From positions 930,001-994,000 of the forward strand of contig NZ_JACHBQ010000001.1 of the NCBI RefSeq assembly GCF_014200405.1: a stretch of DNA of 64,000 nt. The letters run 5' to 3'. This stretch comes from Cryobacterium roopkundense (GTDB lineage Bacteria > Actinomycetota > Actinomycetes > Actinomycetales > Microbacteriaceae). A program made the position numbers and the translations under genes. The notes beneath the pieces were generated by a model that was not told the origin of the DNA, did not search any database, and saw only the letters and a list, made by a program, of their open reading frames with translations. Position 1 is the first letter of the stretch. Each line of letters opens with the position of its first letter. This document shows positions 35,345 to 46,271 of the stretch, piece after piece.

Positions 35345-36442
35345 GTGACTCTTCTCAGCGATCTTCCCCTGCGCGACGACCTTCGTGGTCAGGTTCCCTA
35401 CGGAGCCCCGCAACTTCACGTGCCCGTTGCGCTCAACGTGAACGAGAACACCCACCCGATTCCCGAGCCGGTAGCCGTGGATATCGTGCGTGCGCTTGCG
35501 CAGGCCGTGCAGACCGTGAACCGATATCCGGACCGGGAATTCACCGAACTCCGCGAACGGCTCGCCGGCTACCTCGGGCATGGCCTCACTGCGAATAATA
35601 TATGGGCCGGCAACGGATCCAATGAGGTGCTTCAGCAGGTGTTGCAGGCTTTCGGGGGTCCGGGCCGGTCGCTGCTCGGGTTCGTACCCACGTATTCGAT
35701 GTACTCTATACTCGCCTCCGGCACCGGAACCGAGTGGGTCGCGGGCGATCGAGACGCCGACTATCGGTTGTCGCCCGACACCGCCGTCGCGTGGGTCACC
35801 CGCACCAACCCCGACCTCGTCTTTCTGTGTTCTCCAAACAACCCCACCGGCACACCGCTGTCCCTCGACACGATTGCCGCCGTCTACGAGGCGAGTACCG
35901 GGATCGTCGTCGTCGATGAGGCCTATGCCGAGTTCGGCCCGGTTGGCACCCCGAGCGCCCTTAGCCTTCTCCCCGGGCGCGAGCGCCTGCTCGTGTCTCG
36001 CACCATGAGCAAGGCGTTCGCCTTTGCCGGGGCCCGCGTGGGATACCTCGCAGCGGACCCGGCCGTGACGGATGCGCTGCGCCTGGTGCGCCTGCCGTAC
36101 CACCTGTCTGCCCTCACCCAGGCGGCCGCGAACGCCGCGCTCGCGCACACCGACGAGATGCTCGCGATGGTCGATGACATCCGCGGACAGCGCGACCGCC
36201 TGGTACAGGAGCTGACGCGACTCGGGTACGCCCCGCACGAGAGCGGCAGTAACTTCGTTCTCTTCGGTGGCGTCGCCGACCCGCACGCCACCTTTGAGGC
36301 GCTCCTCGCCGAGGGCATTCTCATCCGCGACATTGGAATCCCCGGTCACCTCCGGGTGACGGCCGGCACGCGAGCCGAGACCACCGCCTTCGTGGAGGCA
36401 CTGGAACGGCTCGGTCGGGCGACCGGGGCTGAAGCCGAATAA
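35345..36442 (+). CDS. hisC: Histidinol-phosphate aminotransferase
   Basis: A 365-residue PLP enzyme of aminotransferase class I/II. The PLP lysine is in SRTMSKAFAFAG near residue 221, and CSPNNPTGTP lies near residue 160. It transaminates imidazole-acetol phosphate. TAGCAT (35333-35338) ends six bases before the GTG, fixing the start. hisD, which usually precedes hisC, is absent here; lexA and the LysM gene occupy its place. Confidence 0.95.
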   Translation: MTLLSDLPLRDDLRGQVPYGAPQLHVPVALNVNENTHPIPEPVAVDIVRALAQAVQTVNRYPDREFTELRERLAGYLGHGLTANNIWAGNGSNEVLQQVLQAFGGPGRSLLGFVPTYSMYSILASGTGTEWVAGDRDADYRLSPDTAVAWVTRTNPDLVFLCSPNNPTGTPLSLDTIAAVYEASTGIVVVDEAYAEFGPVGTPSALSLLPGRERLLVSRTMSKAFAFAGARVGYLAADPAVTDALRLVRLPYHLSALTQAAANAALAHTDEMLAMVDDIRGQRDRLVQELTRLGYAPHESGSNFVLFGGVADPHATFEALLAEGILIRDIGIPGHLRVTAGTRAETTAFVEALERLGRATGAEAE

Positions 36443-36451
36443 ACTAGGCAC

Positions 36452-37075
36452 ATGAGTTCTTCTTCACCTGCGGCCGCGCCGCGCGACGCCCACCTGCAGC
36501 GCGAGACCAGTGAATCGAGCATCGAGCTGTCGCTCAACCTCGACGGTACGGGGGTGAGCGACATCAATACGACTGTGCCGTTCTTCGATCACCTGCTCAC
36601 GGCCTTCGCGAAGCACTCCCTGACGGACCTCGCCGTGAGGGCACACGGCGACACTGACATCGACGTTCACCACACGGTGGAAGACGTCGGTATTGTGCTC
36701 GGCCGGGCCATCAAACAGGCACTCGGCGACAAGTCGGGCATTGCCCGCTACGGAGATGCCCTCGTTCCCCTGGACGAAGCCCTTGCCCAGGCTGTCGTGG
36801 ACGTTTCGGGTCGGCCCTACCTTGTGCACTCCGGCGAGCCTGCCGGTTTTGAGTTTCACCTCATCGGTGGACACTTCACCGGATCCATGGTGCGCCACGT
36901 CTTCGAGGCTATTGCTTTCAACGCCGGCCTCACCATGCACGTCACCGTGCTGGGCGGCCGAGACCCGCACCACATCGCGGAAGCGGAGTTCAAGGCCTTC
37001 GCTCGAGCCTTTCGGCTGGCCAAGGCGCTCGACCCGCTCGTGACCGGGATCCCCTCGACGAAGGGCGCTCTGTGA
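36452..37075 (+). CDS. hisB: Imidazoleglycerol-phosphate dehydratase
   Basis: A 207-residue stand-alone dehydratase. Metal-binding motifs are [16 protein letters not shown] near residue 68 and [14 protein letters not shown] near the end, with [10 protein letters not shown] near residue 43. TAAACT (36440-36445) ends six bases before the ATG and includes the hisC TAA stop. It overlaps hisH by 4 bp (GTGA). Confidence 0.97.
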   Translation: MSSSSPAAAPRDAHLQRETSESSIELSLNLDGTGVSDINTTVPFFDHLLTAFAKHSLTDLAVRAHGDTDIDVHHTVEDVGIVLGRAIKQALGDKSGIARYGDALVPLDEALAQAVVDVSGRPYLVHSGEPAGFEFHLIGGHFTGSMVRHVFEAIAFNAGLTMHVTVLGGRDPHHIAEAEFKAFARAFRLAKALDPLVTGIPSTKGAL

Positions 37076-37704
37076 CGCGCGTCGTCGTCTTGGACTACGG
37101 AACGGGCAACGTTCACTCGGCAGTGAAGGCCTTGGAGCTTGCCGGCGCCGACGTCACCCTCACGCACGATCGCGGGATCGCACTCGAAGCCCACGGCCTC
37201 GTCGTTCCCGGCGTCGGTGCTTTCAGCGCGGTCATGAGCGCTCTGAAGGGCGTGCGCGGCGATGAGATCGTCGACCGACGGCTGGCCGGTGGGCGGGCAG
37301 TGCTCGGAATCTGCGTCGGCATGCAGGTGCTCTTCGAGCGCGGCGTCGAGCGCGGCATCGACACTGAGGGACTCGGCGAATGGCCGGGAACTGTCACGGA
37401 GCTTCCGGCCGCAGTACTGCCCCACATGGGGTGGAACACCGTAGCCGCAGGCCCGGATTCAAGGTTGTTCAGCGGCATCGAAGACGAACGCTTCTATTTC
37501 GTGCACTCTTACGCCGCGCAGTCGTGGACGCTCGACGTGCAGCCGCCCTTTCCTCAGCCCTGCCTCACCTGGGCGGACCACGGGGCGCCGTTTCTGGCCG
37601 CCGTCGAGAATGGGCCGCTGTCGGCGACCCAATTCCATCCGGAGAAGTCCGGGGACGCGGGTATTCGCCTGCTCACGAATTGGCTCAGCACCCTTCACGA
37701 GTAA
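37072..37704 (+). CDS. hisH: Imidazole glycerol phosphate synthase, glutaminase subunit
   Basis: A 210-residue class I glutamine amidotransferase. The catalytic Cys is in [11 protein letters not shown] near residue 82 and the His/Glu pair is in [11 protein letters not shown] near residue 187. It makes ammonia for HisF, which is not encoded in this window. The GTG start overlaps the hisB stop. Confidence 0.96.
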   Translation: MTRVVVLDYGTGNVHSAVKALELAGADVTLTHDRGIALEAHGLVVPGVGAFSAVMSALKGVRGDEIVDRRLAGGRAVLGICVGMQVLFERGVERGIDTEGLGEWPGTVTELPAAVLPHMGWNTVAAGPDSRLFSGIEDERFYFVHSYAAQSWTLDVQPPFPQPCLTWADHGAPFLAAVENGPLSATQFHPEKSGDAGIRLLTNWLSTLHE

Positions 37705-37749
37705 GTATTTATCACACCATCAGGCTCTGTCACACAATCAAGGAAAATC

Positions 37750-38496
37750 ATGAGTGAGTTCAACACCACCCCCCGTCTCGTGCTTTTGCCGGCCGTCGAC
37801 GTCGCCGACGGTAAGGCCGTACGTCTGACCCAGGGCCGCGCCGGTACCGAAACCAATTACGGCACGCCCGATGATGCGGCCGCCGACTGGGTGCGTCAGG
37901 GGGCGGAGTGGATTCACCTCGTCGACCTCGACGCAGCGTTCGGTCGCGGAAACAACACGAGCGTTATCAAGAAGGTCATTCGCCAGGTGAAGGGCGTCAA
38001 TATCGAGTTGTCTGGCGGGATCCGTGACGACGAGTCGCTCGAAGCAGCCCTCAGCACGGGCGTCGAACGCATCAACCTCGGAACCGCAGCGCTCGAAAAC
38101 CCCGAGTGGGCCGCGAGCGTCATCGCGCAGTACGGCGAGGCGGTGGCCGTGGGACTCGACGTGCGCGGCACCACCCTCGCTGCGCGCGGGTGGACCAAGG
38201 ACGGAGGCGACCTGTGGCAGGTTCTCGGGCGTCTCGAAGCCGCCGGCTGCGCCCGCTATGTCGTGACCGACGTGACCAAGGACGGCACCCTGCAGGGGCC
38301 GAACATTGACTTGCTGCGTCAGATCCTGGACAAGACCCGCCGCCCGGTCATCGCCTCAGGTGGCGTGTCGAGCCTGGACGATCTCATTGCCCTACGCGAA
38401 CTCGTGCCCCTGGGGCTGGAGGGCGCCATCGTCGGGAAGGCACTCTACGCCGGTGCGTTCACCCTCGCCGAGGCCCTGGATGTCTCGGGCTCGTAA
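37750..38496 (+). CDS. priA: Phosphoribosyl isomerase A (HisA/TrpF dual substrate type)
   Basis: A 248-residue TIM-barrel isomerase. [18 protein letters not shown] (residues 11-28) and [14 protein letters not shown] near residue 80 are the phosphate-binding repeats of HisA. In actinobacteria without a separate trpF this enzyme (PriA) serves both histidine and tryptophan synthesis; that dual role is inferred from the lineage. A GGAAAAT site precedes the ATG, and the gene overlaps sseB by 17 bp. Confidence 0.92.
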   Translation: MSEFNTTPRLVLLPAVDVADGKAVRLTQGRAGTETNYGTPDDAAADWVRQGAEWIHLVDLDAAFGRGNNTSVIKKVIRQVKGVNIELSGGIRDDESLEAALSTGVERINLGTAALENPEWAASVIAQYGEAVAVGLDVRGTTLAARGWTKDGGDLWQVLGRLEAAGCARYVVTDVTKDGTLQGPNIDLLRQILDKTRRPVIASGGVSSLDDLIALRELVPLGLEGAIVGKALYAGAFTLAEALDVSGS

Positions 38497-39298
38497 CCTC
38501 GGTTCCACCGGTCGACCCGACGGGCCAGGGCTGACGGATGCACGCGGTGGCGCGGATTCCGCGGGCCAGCCCTGGGCGGGGCGCACATTCGAACCCAACG
38601 ACAGCGCCGACGACGACGGGCTCGCCCCCGAAGCGTTAACCGCAGCCCTGCGCAGTTTCCGCGCGCGCGAAATCGGTGAGGAAGGCGTCGTGGACGCTCT
38701 CCGCGCATCCAGGCTCCTTATTCCGCTGGTGACCGCGCTCGGTGAGGCCGGCGAGAACGAGTACGGCGTCACGATCGACAAGACGCAGGAGCTGTCGATC
38801 ATTACGGTCGCCGGTCCCGACGGGCGCAACGTGCTCCCGGCTTTCACGTCCGCCGCGGCCATGAAGGTGTGGAACCCCGACGCACGCCCGGTTCCCGCCG
38901 ATGCCGTTCGAGTGGCCCTCGCCGCCGCCCAGGAGAATACCGACCTCGTCGTGATCGACCCGACATCACCGACGGAGTACGTGATACGCCGCCCGGCTTT
39001 GTGGGCAATCGCCCAGTCGGCCCCGTGGACTCCCAGCTACGCGAGTGTGCCCGTGAGGACGGCGTTCGAGGCATCCGTTTCTTCGGAACTGTCGGTGCTG
39101 TCGGTGCAGTTGGTTGCCGGGGATCCCGCCGCCCGGATGAGCGGTCCGGAGCTTGTGGTGCGCCTCGAACTTGTCGTCGGGCTCACCCAGGTCGAGCTCG
39201 ATGCCACGCTCGCTCGGCTGGCCTCTCGCTGGGCGGAGAATGATCTGATCGCGACGGGCGTGGATTCCCTGCGTGTACAGCTCGTCGCGTCCGCGTGA
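38480..39298 (+). CDS. SseB family protein
   Basis: A 272-residue cytoplasmic protein with an N-terminal SseB domain, [17 protein letters not shown] near residue 78 and [20 protein letters not shown] near residue 115 being the characteristic strand-helix blocks. The C-terminal ~90 residues carry a second SseB-like domain. The first ~45 residues are low complexity. The chosen ATG overlaps the priA end, so the true start could lie further downstream. Function in bacteria is not established beyond a possible role in secretion or stress. Confidence 0.78.
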   Translation: MSRARNLGSTGRPDGPGLTDARGGADSAGQPWAGRTFEPNDSADDDGLAPEALTAALRSFRAREIGEEGVVDALRASRLLIPLVTALGEAGENEYGVTIDKTQELSIITVAGPDGRNVLPAFTSAAAMKVWNPDARPVPADAVRVALAAAQENTDLVVIDPTSPTEYVIRRPALWAIAQSAPWTPSYASVPVRTAFEASVSSELSVLSVQLVAGDPAARMSGPELVVRLELVVGLTQVELDATLARLASRWAENDLIATGVDSLRVQLVASA

Positions 39299-39323
39299 CG
39301 GTGGGCGGAGCCAGAATAGAATC

Positions 39324-42300
39324 ATGACGGTGCTGGATCGGTTTTCGCCCGCGACCCGGGCGTGGTTCGAAGAGGCTTTCGCGGCGCCCACCGCGGCGCA
39401 GCTGGGTGCCTGGCAGGCCATCTCCGGTGGGTCGCACGCGCTCGTGGTGGCGCCCACAGGCTCCGGTAAAACGCTCGCCGCCTTTCTGTGGGCCATCGAC
39501 CGACTCGCGGCGCGCGGAACCACGCCGGCAGCATCGTCGACCGCGGCTCCGTCCACTCGAGTGCTGTACATCTCGCCGTTGAAGGCGCTCGGCGTCGACG
39601 TTGAGCGCAACCTCCGCGCCCCGCTGGTGGGAATCACACGGGCGGCTGAACGACTCGGGCTACCCGCCCCGCAGGTGACGGTGGGCGTTCGATCGGGCGA
39701 CACCCCGGCATCGGAGCGCCGGAGCCTCGTGAAATCGCCGCCCGATATCCTCATCACCACCCCAGAGTCCCTGTTCCTGCTGCTCACCTCCGCGGCGCGG
39801 GAGTCCCTGCGCGGAGTCCACACCGTGATCATCGACGAGGTACACGCCGTGGCGGCGAGCAAGCGAGGCGCACACCTCGCCGTGTCACTCGAACGGCTTG
39901 ACGCTCTGCTGGCTAAGCCGGCCCAGCGCATCGGCCTCTCCGCCACGGTGCGCCCGCACACCGAGGTGGCTCGATTCCTCGGCGGAAGCGCCCCCGTGCA
40001 GATCGTAGCGCCCACGTCGCCGAAGAGGTTCGACCTGCGCGTCGTCGTGCCGGTCGACGACATGAGCCAGTTGGGGCCGGTGGCCCCGCGCGAAGGATCG
40101 ACTTCGGCAGCCGCGCCGCAGACCGGGTCGATCTGGCCGCATGTCGAGGAGGCCATCGTCGACGAGGTGCTCGCGCATTCCTCGTCGATAGTGTTCGCCA
40201 ACTCCCGGCGCCTGACCGAGCGCCTCACCGCACGGTTCAACGAGATCTACACGGAGCGGCTGGCCGAAGCGGATGCCGCGGCGGGCGTCGCCGACGCGCC
40301 CGCGGCATCCGCTGCCCGCACGCGGCCACCCGCCGAACTGCTCGGGGCGAGCGGCCAGACCGTCGGCGCCGAGGCCGTGCTCGCGCGTGCGCATCACGGC
40401 TCGGTGAGCAAGGAGCAGCGGGCCCTCATCGAAGACGACCTGAAGTCCGGACGGCTGCGCTGCGTCGTGGCCACCTCCACCCTCGAGCTCGGCATCGACA
40501 TGGGAGCCGTCGACCTCGTGGTGCAAGTGGAGTCGCCCCCGTCCGTCGCCAGCGCGCTGCAGCGCGTGGGGCGGGCCGGGCACCAGGTGGGGGAGGTGTC
40601 CCGAGGGGTGATCTACCCTAAGCACAGGGCCGACCTGATCCACGCCGCCGTCACGGCCGAGCGCATGCTCACGGGCCAGATCGAATCACTGCGGGTGCCC
40701 ACCAACCCCCTCGACATCCTCGCCCAGCAGACCGTGGCGGCCGTGGCCCTCGACGAGATCGACGTGGAGGACTGGTTTGACACCGTGCGGCGCAGCGCGC
40801 CCTTCGCGAGCCTGCCGCGTTCCGCGTACGAAGCGACCCTCGATCTGCTCGCCGGGCGGTATCCCTCAGACCAGTTCGCCGAGCTGCGCCCGCGCATCAT
40901 CTGGGACCGGGTCGCCGGCAACCTCACGGGTCGTCCCGGCGCGCAAAGGCTCGCCGTGACGAGCGGCGGCACCATCCCCGACCGCGGGCTCTTCGGGGTC
41001 TTCATGGTGGGCGGCGACGCCGTGGGCGGCAAGCGGGTGGGCGAACTCGACGAGGAGATGGTCTACGAATCCAGGGTCGGCGATGTCTTCGCCCTCGGCA
41101 CCACGAGTTGGCGAATCCAAGAGATCACCCACGACCGCGTGCTCGTACTGCCGGCCTTCGGCGAACCGGGCCGCCTGCCGTTCTGGAAAGGCGACGGTCA
41201 GGGTCGGCCCGCCGAACTCGGCGAAGCCATCGGCCTGTTCGTGCGTGAGGTGTCGGCCCTCCCTGACGACGCCGCTCGCGTGCGGTGTGCCGCGGCAGGC
41301 CTCGGCGAGCGGGCGATCACGAACCTGCTGAACTTCCTGAGCGAGCAACGGGCCGCCACCCGTCACCTACCCACCGACCGTACTCTCGTCGTCGAGAGGT
41401 TCGTGGACGAGCTGGGGGATTGGCGCGTCATCCTGCATTCCCCATACGGCATGCAGGTGCATGCGCCGTGGGCTCTCGCGGTAGGCGCGCGGGTGCGTGA
41501 GCTCTTCGGCCTCGACGGCAATTGCGTGGCGAGCGATGACGGCATCGTCGTGCGTATCCCCGACACGGGCGCAGAGCCGCCCGGCGCGGAGTTGTTCGTC
41601 TTTGACCCCGACGAGCTCGAGCAGATCGTCACGGAGCAGGTGGGCGGTTCCGCCCTCTTCGCCTCCCGTTTTCGCGAGTGCGCCGCCCGGGCGCTGCTCC
41701 TGCCACGCTATCATCCGGGCTCGCGGTCGCCGCTCTGGCAGCAACGGCAGAAGGCCGCACAGCTGCTCGACGTGGCCCGCGAGTACCCCACGTTTCCGAT
41801 CATCCTCGAGACCGTGCGCGAGTGCTTGCAAGACGTCTATGATCTGCCGGCGTTGGCCAATCTGGCGAAGCAGATCGAATCCAGGTCGATTCGCCTGATG
41901 GACGTGCAGACGGATGCCGCGAGCCCGTTCGCGAGCACCCTGCTGTTCGGCTACGTGGCGGCCTTCATGTACGAGGGCGACACGCCCCTCGCCGAGCGGC
42001 GCGCCACGGCCCTGTCGATCGACTCGAGCCTGCTCGCGGAGCTGCTCGGCAGGGTCGAGCTGCGCGAACTCCTCGACCCCGTAGTGATCGACGCGACCGA
42101 CCAGGAGCTGCAACGCCTCGCCCCCGACAGGCGGGCGAGGGGCCTCGAGGGCGTGTTCGACCTGCTGCGGGGGCTCGGCCCGCTCACGCTCGAGGAATTC
42201 GGTCCCCGGCTGTCGGAGGGAGTCGAGGCCGACTGGACGGCGCACCTCGGGGCCCTCGTCGAGGCGAAACGCATCGTGCGCACGAGCTTCGCCGGCAGCG

Positions 42301-43931
42301 AATGGTGGGCGGTGATCGAAGACGCGAGTCGGTTGCGCGACGCGCTCGGCGTTCCCCTGCCGCTCGGCATCCCGAGGGTCTTCAGCGAGTCAGTCGCCGA
42401 CCCGCTCGGCGACCTCGTGAGCCGCTACGCCCGAACCCACGGACCGTTCACGACCGAGGCCGCGGCTGAACGGTTCGGGCTGGGTACCGCCGTCATGCAG
42501 CAGGTGCTCCGGCGCCTCGCCGATTCTCGGCGCATCGTGGAGGGCGAATTCCGCCCGAACGGCACGGGCAGCGAGTGGTGCGACTCCGATGTGCTGCGGC
42601 GCCTGCGCCGCCGCTCGCTCGCGGCCCTGCGTCACGAGGTCGAGCCCGTCGACCAGGTCACTATGGCGCGCTTCCTGCCCGAATGGCAGCACGTGGGCGG
42701 CCGCCTGCGCGGCGTCGACGGCGTCGCCGCGGTGATCGAGCAGCTCGAGGGAGCCCGAATCCCCGCCTCGGCATGGGAATCGCTCGTGCTGCCGGCCCGG
42801 ATCGACGGCTACCTGCCCGGCATGCTCGACGAGCTCACGAACGCCGGGGAGGTGCTCTGGGCGGGGGCCGGGTCCCTCGCTGGGAACGACGGCTGGATCA
42901 GCCTGCACCTCGCCGAAACGGCGCCGCTCACCCTTCCGCCGCCGCTCGACCGTGACCTCACCCCGTTGCAGCAGGAGGTGCTCGCGACCCTCGGGGGTGG
43001 CGGCGGCTATTTCTTCCGCCAGCTCTCCGACGCCGTGGGCAGCAGCGCGGTCGGCAACATCATCGACGCCGACCTGGTCGAGGCGCTGTGGGACCTGGTC
43101 TGGGCAGGGCTGATCAGCAACGACACCTTCGCTCCCATGCGGTCCCGCCTGAACGGCGGCCGAACCGCCCACAAACCCAGCCGTTCAGCGCCGCGCGCCC
43201 GCATGCACCGGGGCGGATCGGTGCCGCGCTCCGCCCTGCCCACCCGGGGCGGCCCGCCCACGGTGTCGGGACGATGGTCGATCCTGCCGCTCGCCGACAC
43301 CGCGGCCACTCGCCGCGCACACGCCCTCGGCGAGACGCTGCTCGAACGCTACGGCGTCGTCACCCGCGGCGCCGTGCAGGCCGAGGGAGTGGTCGGCGGC
43401 TTTGCCCTGGTCTATCGCACGCTCAGCGGGTTCGAAGAGACCGGGCGGTGCCGGCGCGGCTACTTCGTCGACGGTTTGGGCGCCGCCCAGTTCGCCGGCG
43501 GGGGCACCATCGACAGACTGCGCTCCTTCGCGGCGGCGTCCGAGGGGGCCGGGCAGCGGCATCCGCTCGCCCTCACTCTCGCCGCCACCGACCCGGCCAA
43601 CCCTTACGGGGCCGTGCTGCCCTGGCCGCCGCTCGCCGAGGGCACCGGGCACCGCCCGGGTCGAAAATCCGGCGCCGTGGTGGTGCTCGTGAACGGCGTG
43701 CTCGTGCTCTACATCGAGCGCGGCGGCAAAACTGTGCTGTCCTACTCAACGGATGACGTGCCGCTGGCGGCCGCGACGGCGAGCCTTGCGGCGGTGGTGA
43801 AGGCCGGACGGATCGACAAGGTCGCCGTGGAGACCGTCAACGGCGCCTTCGTGATCGGAACCGTCGTCGGCGATCAGCTGCAGGCCGCGGGATTCACCCT
43901 CACGCCCAAGGGACTTCGGCTCAGTGCCTGA
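39324..43931 (+). CDS. lhr: Large helicase-related protein Lhr, ATP-dependent DNA/RNA helicase
   Basis: A 1,535-residue superfamily-2 helicase. Motif I is VVAPTGSGKTLAAFLW near residue 36, motif II is VIIDEVHAVAASKRG near residue 170, and motif VI is LQRVGRAGHQVGEVSRG near residue 412. Residues ~700-1,000 hold the winged-helix and beta-barrel Lhr core; the C-terminal part is the Lhr-CTD family region. An Ala-rich insert (near residues 318-330) interrupts the helicase core. Lhr unwinds 3'-tailed duplexes in DNA repair. CAGAAT at 39312-39317 ends six bases before the ATG. The repair glycosylase gene overlaps its end. Confidence 0.95.
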   Translation: MTVLDRFSPATRAWFEEAFAAPTAAQLGAWQAISGGSHALVVAPTGSGKTLAAFLWAIDRLAARGTTPAASSTAAPSTRVLYISPLKALGVDVERNLRAPLVGITRAAERLGLPAPQVTVGVRSGDTPASERRSLVKSPPDILITTPESLFLLLTSAARESLRGVHTVIIDEVHAVAASKRGAHLAVSLERLDALLAKPAQRIGLSATVRPHTEVARFLGGSAPVQIVAPTSPKRFDLRVVVPVDDMSQLGPVAPREGSTSAAAPQTGSIWPHVEEAIVDEVLAHSSSIVFANSRRLTERLTARFNEIYTERLAEADAAAGVADAPAASAARTRPPAELLGASGQTVGAEAVLARAHHGSVSKEQRALIEDDLKSGRLRCVVATSTLELGIDMGAVDLVVQVESPPSVASALQRVGRAGHQVGEVSRGVIYPKHRADLIHAAVTAERMLTGQIESLRVPTNPLDILAQQTVAAVALDEIDVEDWFDTVRRSAPFASLPRSAYEATLDLLAGRYPSDQFAELRPRIIWDRVAGNLTGRPGAQRLAVTSGGTIPDRGLFGVFMVGGDAVGGKRVGELDEEMVYESRVGDVFALGTTSWRIQEITHDRVLVLPAFGEPGRLPFWKGDGQGRPAELGEAIGLFVREVSALPDDAARVRCAAAGLGERAITNLLNFLSEQRAATRHLPTDRTLVVERFVDELGDWRVILHSPYGMQVHAPWALAVGARVRELFGLDGNCVASDDGIVVRIPDTGAEPPGAELFVFDPDELEQIVTEQVGGSALFASRFRECAARALLLPRYHPGSRSPLWQQRQKAAQLLDVAREYPTFPIILETVRECLQDVYDLPALANLAKQIESRSIRLMDVQTDAASPFASTLLFGYVAAFMYEGDTPLAERRATALSIDSSLLAELLGRVELRELLDPVVIDATDQELQRLAPDRRARGLEGVFDLLRGLGPLTLEEFGPRLSEGVEADWTAHLGALVEAKRIVRTSFAGSEWWAVIEDASRLRDALGVPLPLGIPRVFSESVADPLGDLVSRYARTHGPFTTEAAAERFGLGTAVMQQVLRRLADSRRIVEGEFRPNGTGSEWCDSDVLRRLRRRSLAALRHEVEPVDQVTMARFLPEWQHVGGRLRGVDGVAAVIEQLEGARIPASAWESLVLPARIDGYLPGMLDELTNAGEVLWAGAGSLAGNDGWISLHLAETAPLTLPPPLDRDLTPLQQEVLATLGGGGGYFFRQLSDAVGSSAVGNIIDADLVEALWDLVWAGLISNDTFAPMRSRLNGGRTAHKPSRSAPRARMHRGGSVPRSALPTRGGPPTVSGRWSILPLADTAATRRAHALGETLLERYGVVTRGAVQAEGVVGGFALVYRTLSGFEETGRCRRGYFVDGLGAAQFAGGGTIDRLRSFAAASEGAGQRHPLALTLAATDPANPYGAVLPWPPLAEGTGHRPGRKSGAVVVLVNGVLVLYIERGGKTVLSYSTDDVPLAAATASLAAVVKAGRIDKVAVETVNGAFVIGTVVGDQLQAAGFTLTPKGLRLSA

Positions 43932-44703
43932 GGGTGACACCGTCTACCGGGAGGCCCACGCCCTCGACGCCGCCTTGCGGGGCGGCCTGCTCACCCGCTG
44001 TGACATCCGGGTACCGGCGTTCGCCACGGTCGACCTCACGGGGGAGACCGTGCACGGGGTCGCCAGTCGAGGCAAGCATCTGCTGATCCGCACCGACGGC
44101 GTGAGCGTGCACTCGCACCTGAAGATGGAGGGCTCCTGGCACCTGTACCGGCACGGCACGCGGTGGCAGCGGCCTGAGTTTCAGGCCCGCATCGTGCTGG
44201 AAACTCTCGACTGGGTTGCCGTGGGGTTTGAGCTCGGCGTGCTCGAGCTGATGCCGCGCGCGGCCGAGGGCGCCGAGCTCGCCTATCTGGGCCCGGACCT
44301 GCTCGGCGCCGACTGGAATGCCGTCGAGGCGGGGCGTCGTTTGGAGTCCCGGCCCGACGTACCCGTCGCAGTTGCCCTCGCGGACCAGCGTAACCTCGCC
44401 GGCCTCGGCAACGTCTACGTGAACGAACTGTGCTTCCTGCGCGGTCTCCTCCCGACCAGGCCGATCGGCGAGGTCTCGGATGTGTCCGGGCTCGTGTCGC
44501 TGGCGCATCGGCTGATCACTGCGAACCGGGACCGGGCCGAACGCACGACGACGGGCAACACACGGCGGGGCGCCCGGCTCTGGGTCTACTCCCGCGCCGC
44601 CCAGCCGTGCCGCCGCTGCGGCACCCGCATCGCCCGGTCGACGATCGGCCGCAGCGAACTCGAGCTGCGCGACACCTACTGGTGTCCCCGCTGCCAGACC
44701 TGA
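43924..44703 (+). CDS. nei: DNA glycosylase of the Fpg/Nei family
   Basis: A 259-residue base-excision glycosylase/AP lyase. It begins MPEGDTVYREAHALDAAL; Pro2 and Glu3 are catalytic and the PEGDT form is the Nei/endonuclease VIII type. A helix-two-turn-helix (NLAGLGNVYVNELCF) near residue 157 and a C-terminal zinc finger (CRRCGTRIARSTIG ... YWCPRCQ) follow. It removes oxidized pyrimidines. GTG 43924 overlaps lhr by 8 bp; the shared transcript suggests lhr-nei joint repair. Confidence 0.93.
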   Translation: MPEGDTVYREAHALDAALRGGLLTRCDIRVPAFATVDLTGETVHGVASRGKHLLIRTDGVSVHSHLKMEGSWHLYRHGTRWQRPEFQARIVLETLDWVAVGFELGVLELMPRAAEGAELAYLGPDLLGADWNAVEAGRRLESRPDVPVAVALADQRNLAGLGNVYVNELCFLRGLLPTRPIGEVSDVSGLVSLAHRLITANRDRAERTTTGNTRRGARLWVYSRAAQPCRRCGTRIARSTIGRSELELRDTYWCPRCQT

Positions 44704-44719
44704 GTTGGCAGAGCGCGGG

Positions 44720-44752
44720 GCGGCACCCACGGGCCTGGGCCGGGGGTGCCGC
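44720..44752. terminator. Stem-loop between convergent nei and small membrane protein genes
   Basis: Perfect 9-bp arms GCGGCACCC (44720-44728) and GGGTGCCGC (44744-44752) with a 15-nt GC-rich loop. It lies between two converging genes, so could act in both directions, but there is no T-tract. Confidence 0.6.
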
Positions 44753-44762
44753 GAGGGAACTG

Positions 44763-45002
44763 CTAGCGACGGGTGTCGCCCGCGGCATCCGCTTTGGCCC
44801 AGTAGTTGCCGAGGATCGTGAGCGTCAGGAAGACGCCGACCAGTACGAACCAAACCCAGGGGCCCGGCAGGATCGTGAACGAGAGCACAAGGGCCACGAA
44901 ATAGCCGATGAAGAGAACGTAGAAGATGCGTCGTCGCTCGGGTGTCGCCATCTGTGCGAGTTTCGCGTCGCGGCGAAAGGGGATGAGCAGGCGCAGGTCC
45001 AC
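44763..45002 (-). CDS. Small two-helix membrane protein
   Basis: A 79-residue protein: a basic segment (RRDAKLAQMATPERRR) then two membrane helices near residues 27-43 and 47-64, and a charged tail. It starts three bases after the stop of the upstream DUF1844 gene, so it is in the same transcript. Function unknown. Confidence 0.7.
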   Translation of the reverse strand: MDLRLLIPFRRDAKLAQMATPERRRIFYVLFIGYFVALVLSFTILPGPWVWFVLVGVFLTLTILGNYWAKADAAGDTRR

Positions 45003-45005
45003 CGG

Positions 45006-45359
45006 TTAGTTGACCGGGCCGGTGTACTTCTCGCCCGGTCCCTGCCCGATGGCGTCGGGAATCGCGGAGGCTTCACGGAAGGCGAGCTGCACGGAGCGCA
45101 GGCCGTCGCGCAGGCTGCGGGCGTGCATGTCGGAGATCTCGGGTGCCGCCGCCGTCACGAGGCCGGCGAGGGCGGTGATCAGCTTGCGGGCTTCGTCCAG
45201 GTCGGTCTGGGTGCTCGGATCATCGGCCAGTCCCACCTTCACGGCCGCCGCGCTCAGCAGGTGTACGGCTGCCGTGGTGATGATCTCCACCGCTCCCACA
45301 TCCGCGATGTCCCGGGTTGCCTGGGCGGTCTCTTCGTCGTAATTGGTACTCACTGCCAT
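45006..45359 (-). CDS. DUF1844 family protein
   Basis: A 117-residue cytoplasmic protein with VGAVEIITTAAVHLLSAAAVKVGL near residues 21-44 (read in part) and DLDEARKLITALAGL near residue 53, the DUF1844 pattern. DUF1844 genes lie next to infC in many actinobacteria. The start ATG has an AGAGG site. It is divergent from infC: their promoters overlap near 45365. Confidence 0.85.
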   Translation of the reverse strand: MAVSTNYDEETAQATRDIADVGAVEIITTAAVHLLSAAAVKVGLADDPSTQTDLDEARKLITALAGLVTAAAPEISDMHARSLRDGLRSVQLAFREASAIPDAIGQGPGEKYTGPVN

Positions 45360-45644
45360 CCTCTGCTAGAGTTATGTCGGTTCCGAGGCATTAGCCTCGG
45401 TACGAAAGTGGAGAATCTCCCACCCGCGCTTGACCGCTTCATCAAGGTTACCGGGTAGTTTGCACTCCGTCGTCGTTCTTGGTCTCCAGTGACTACTGGT
45501 CTCCAACAAGCGAAGGCAGCCAGGGTGCCGTGTGAAGATGCGAACAAGAAAGTTCGTAGAAACGCTCGTGATTTTCCTCTCTTCGTCCCCAGGTGGCATC
45601 CGTCGCCCGGTTGTAACCACGAAGTTAACCAAGAGGAGAGACGC
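45343..45644 (+). promoter_or_regulatory. infC promoter and long structured leader
   Basis: TTGGTA (45343-45348) and TAGAGT (45367-45372), 18 bp apart, would start RNA near 45379. The leader of about 265 nt opens with a perfect hairpin, CCGAGGC-ATTA-GCCTCGG (45383-45400). A second hairpin, TTGG/CCAA outside CCAGT/ACTGG with matching TCT internal loops, covers 45479-45506. A purine-rich GAGGAGAG site precedes the infC start. It probably mediates control by IF3 or L20. Confidence 0.5.

Positions 45645-46263
<619 letters not shown>

Positions 46264-46271
<8 letters not shown>

Noticed and set aside
45489..45644. IF3 starting at the upstream in-frame ATG region
   Set aside because: The residues are not IF3-like and overlap the leader hairpin; the ATC start has a strong site.
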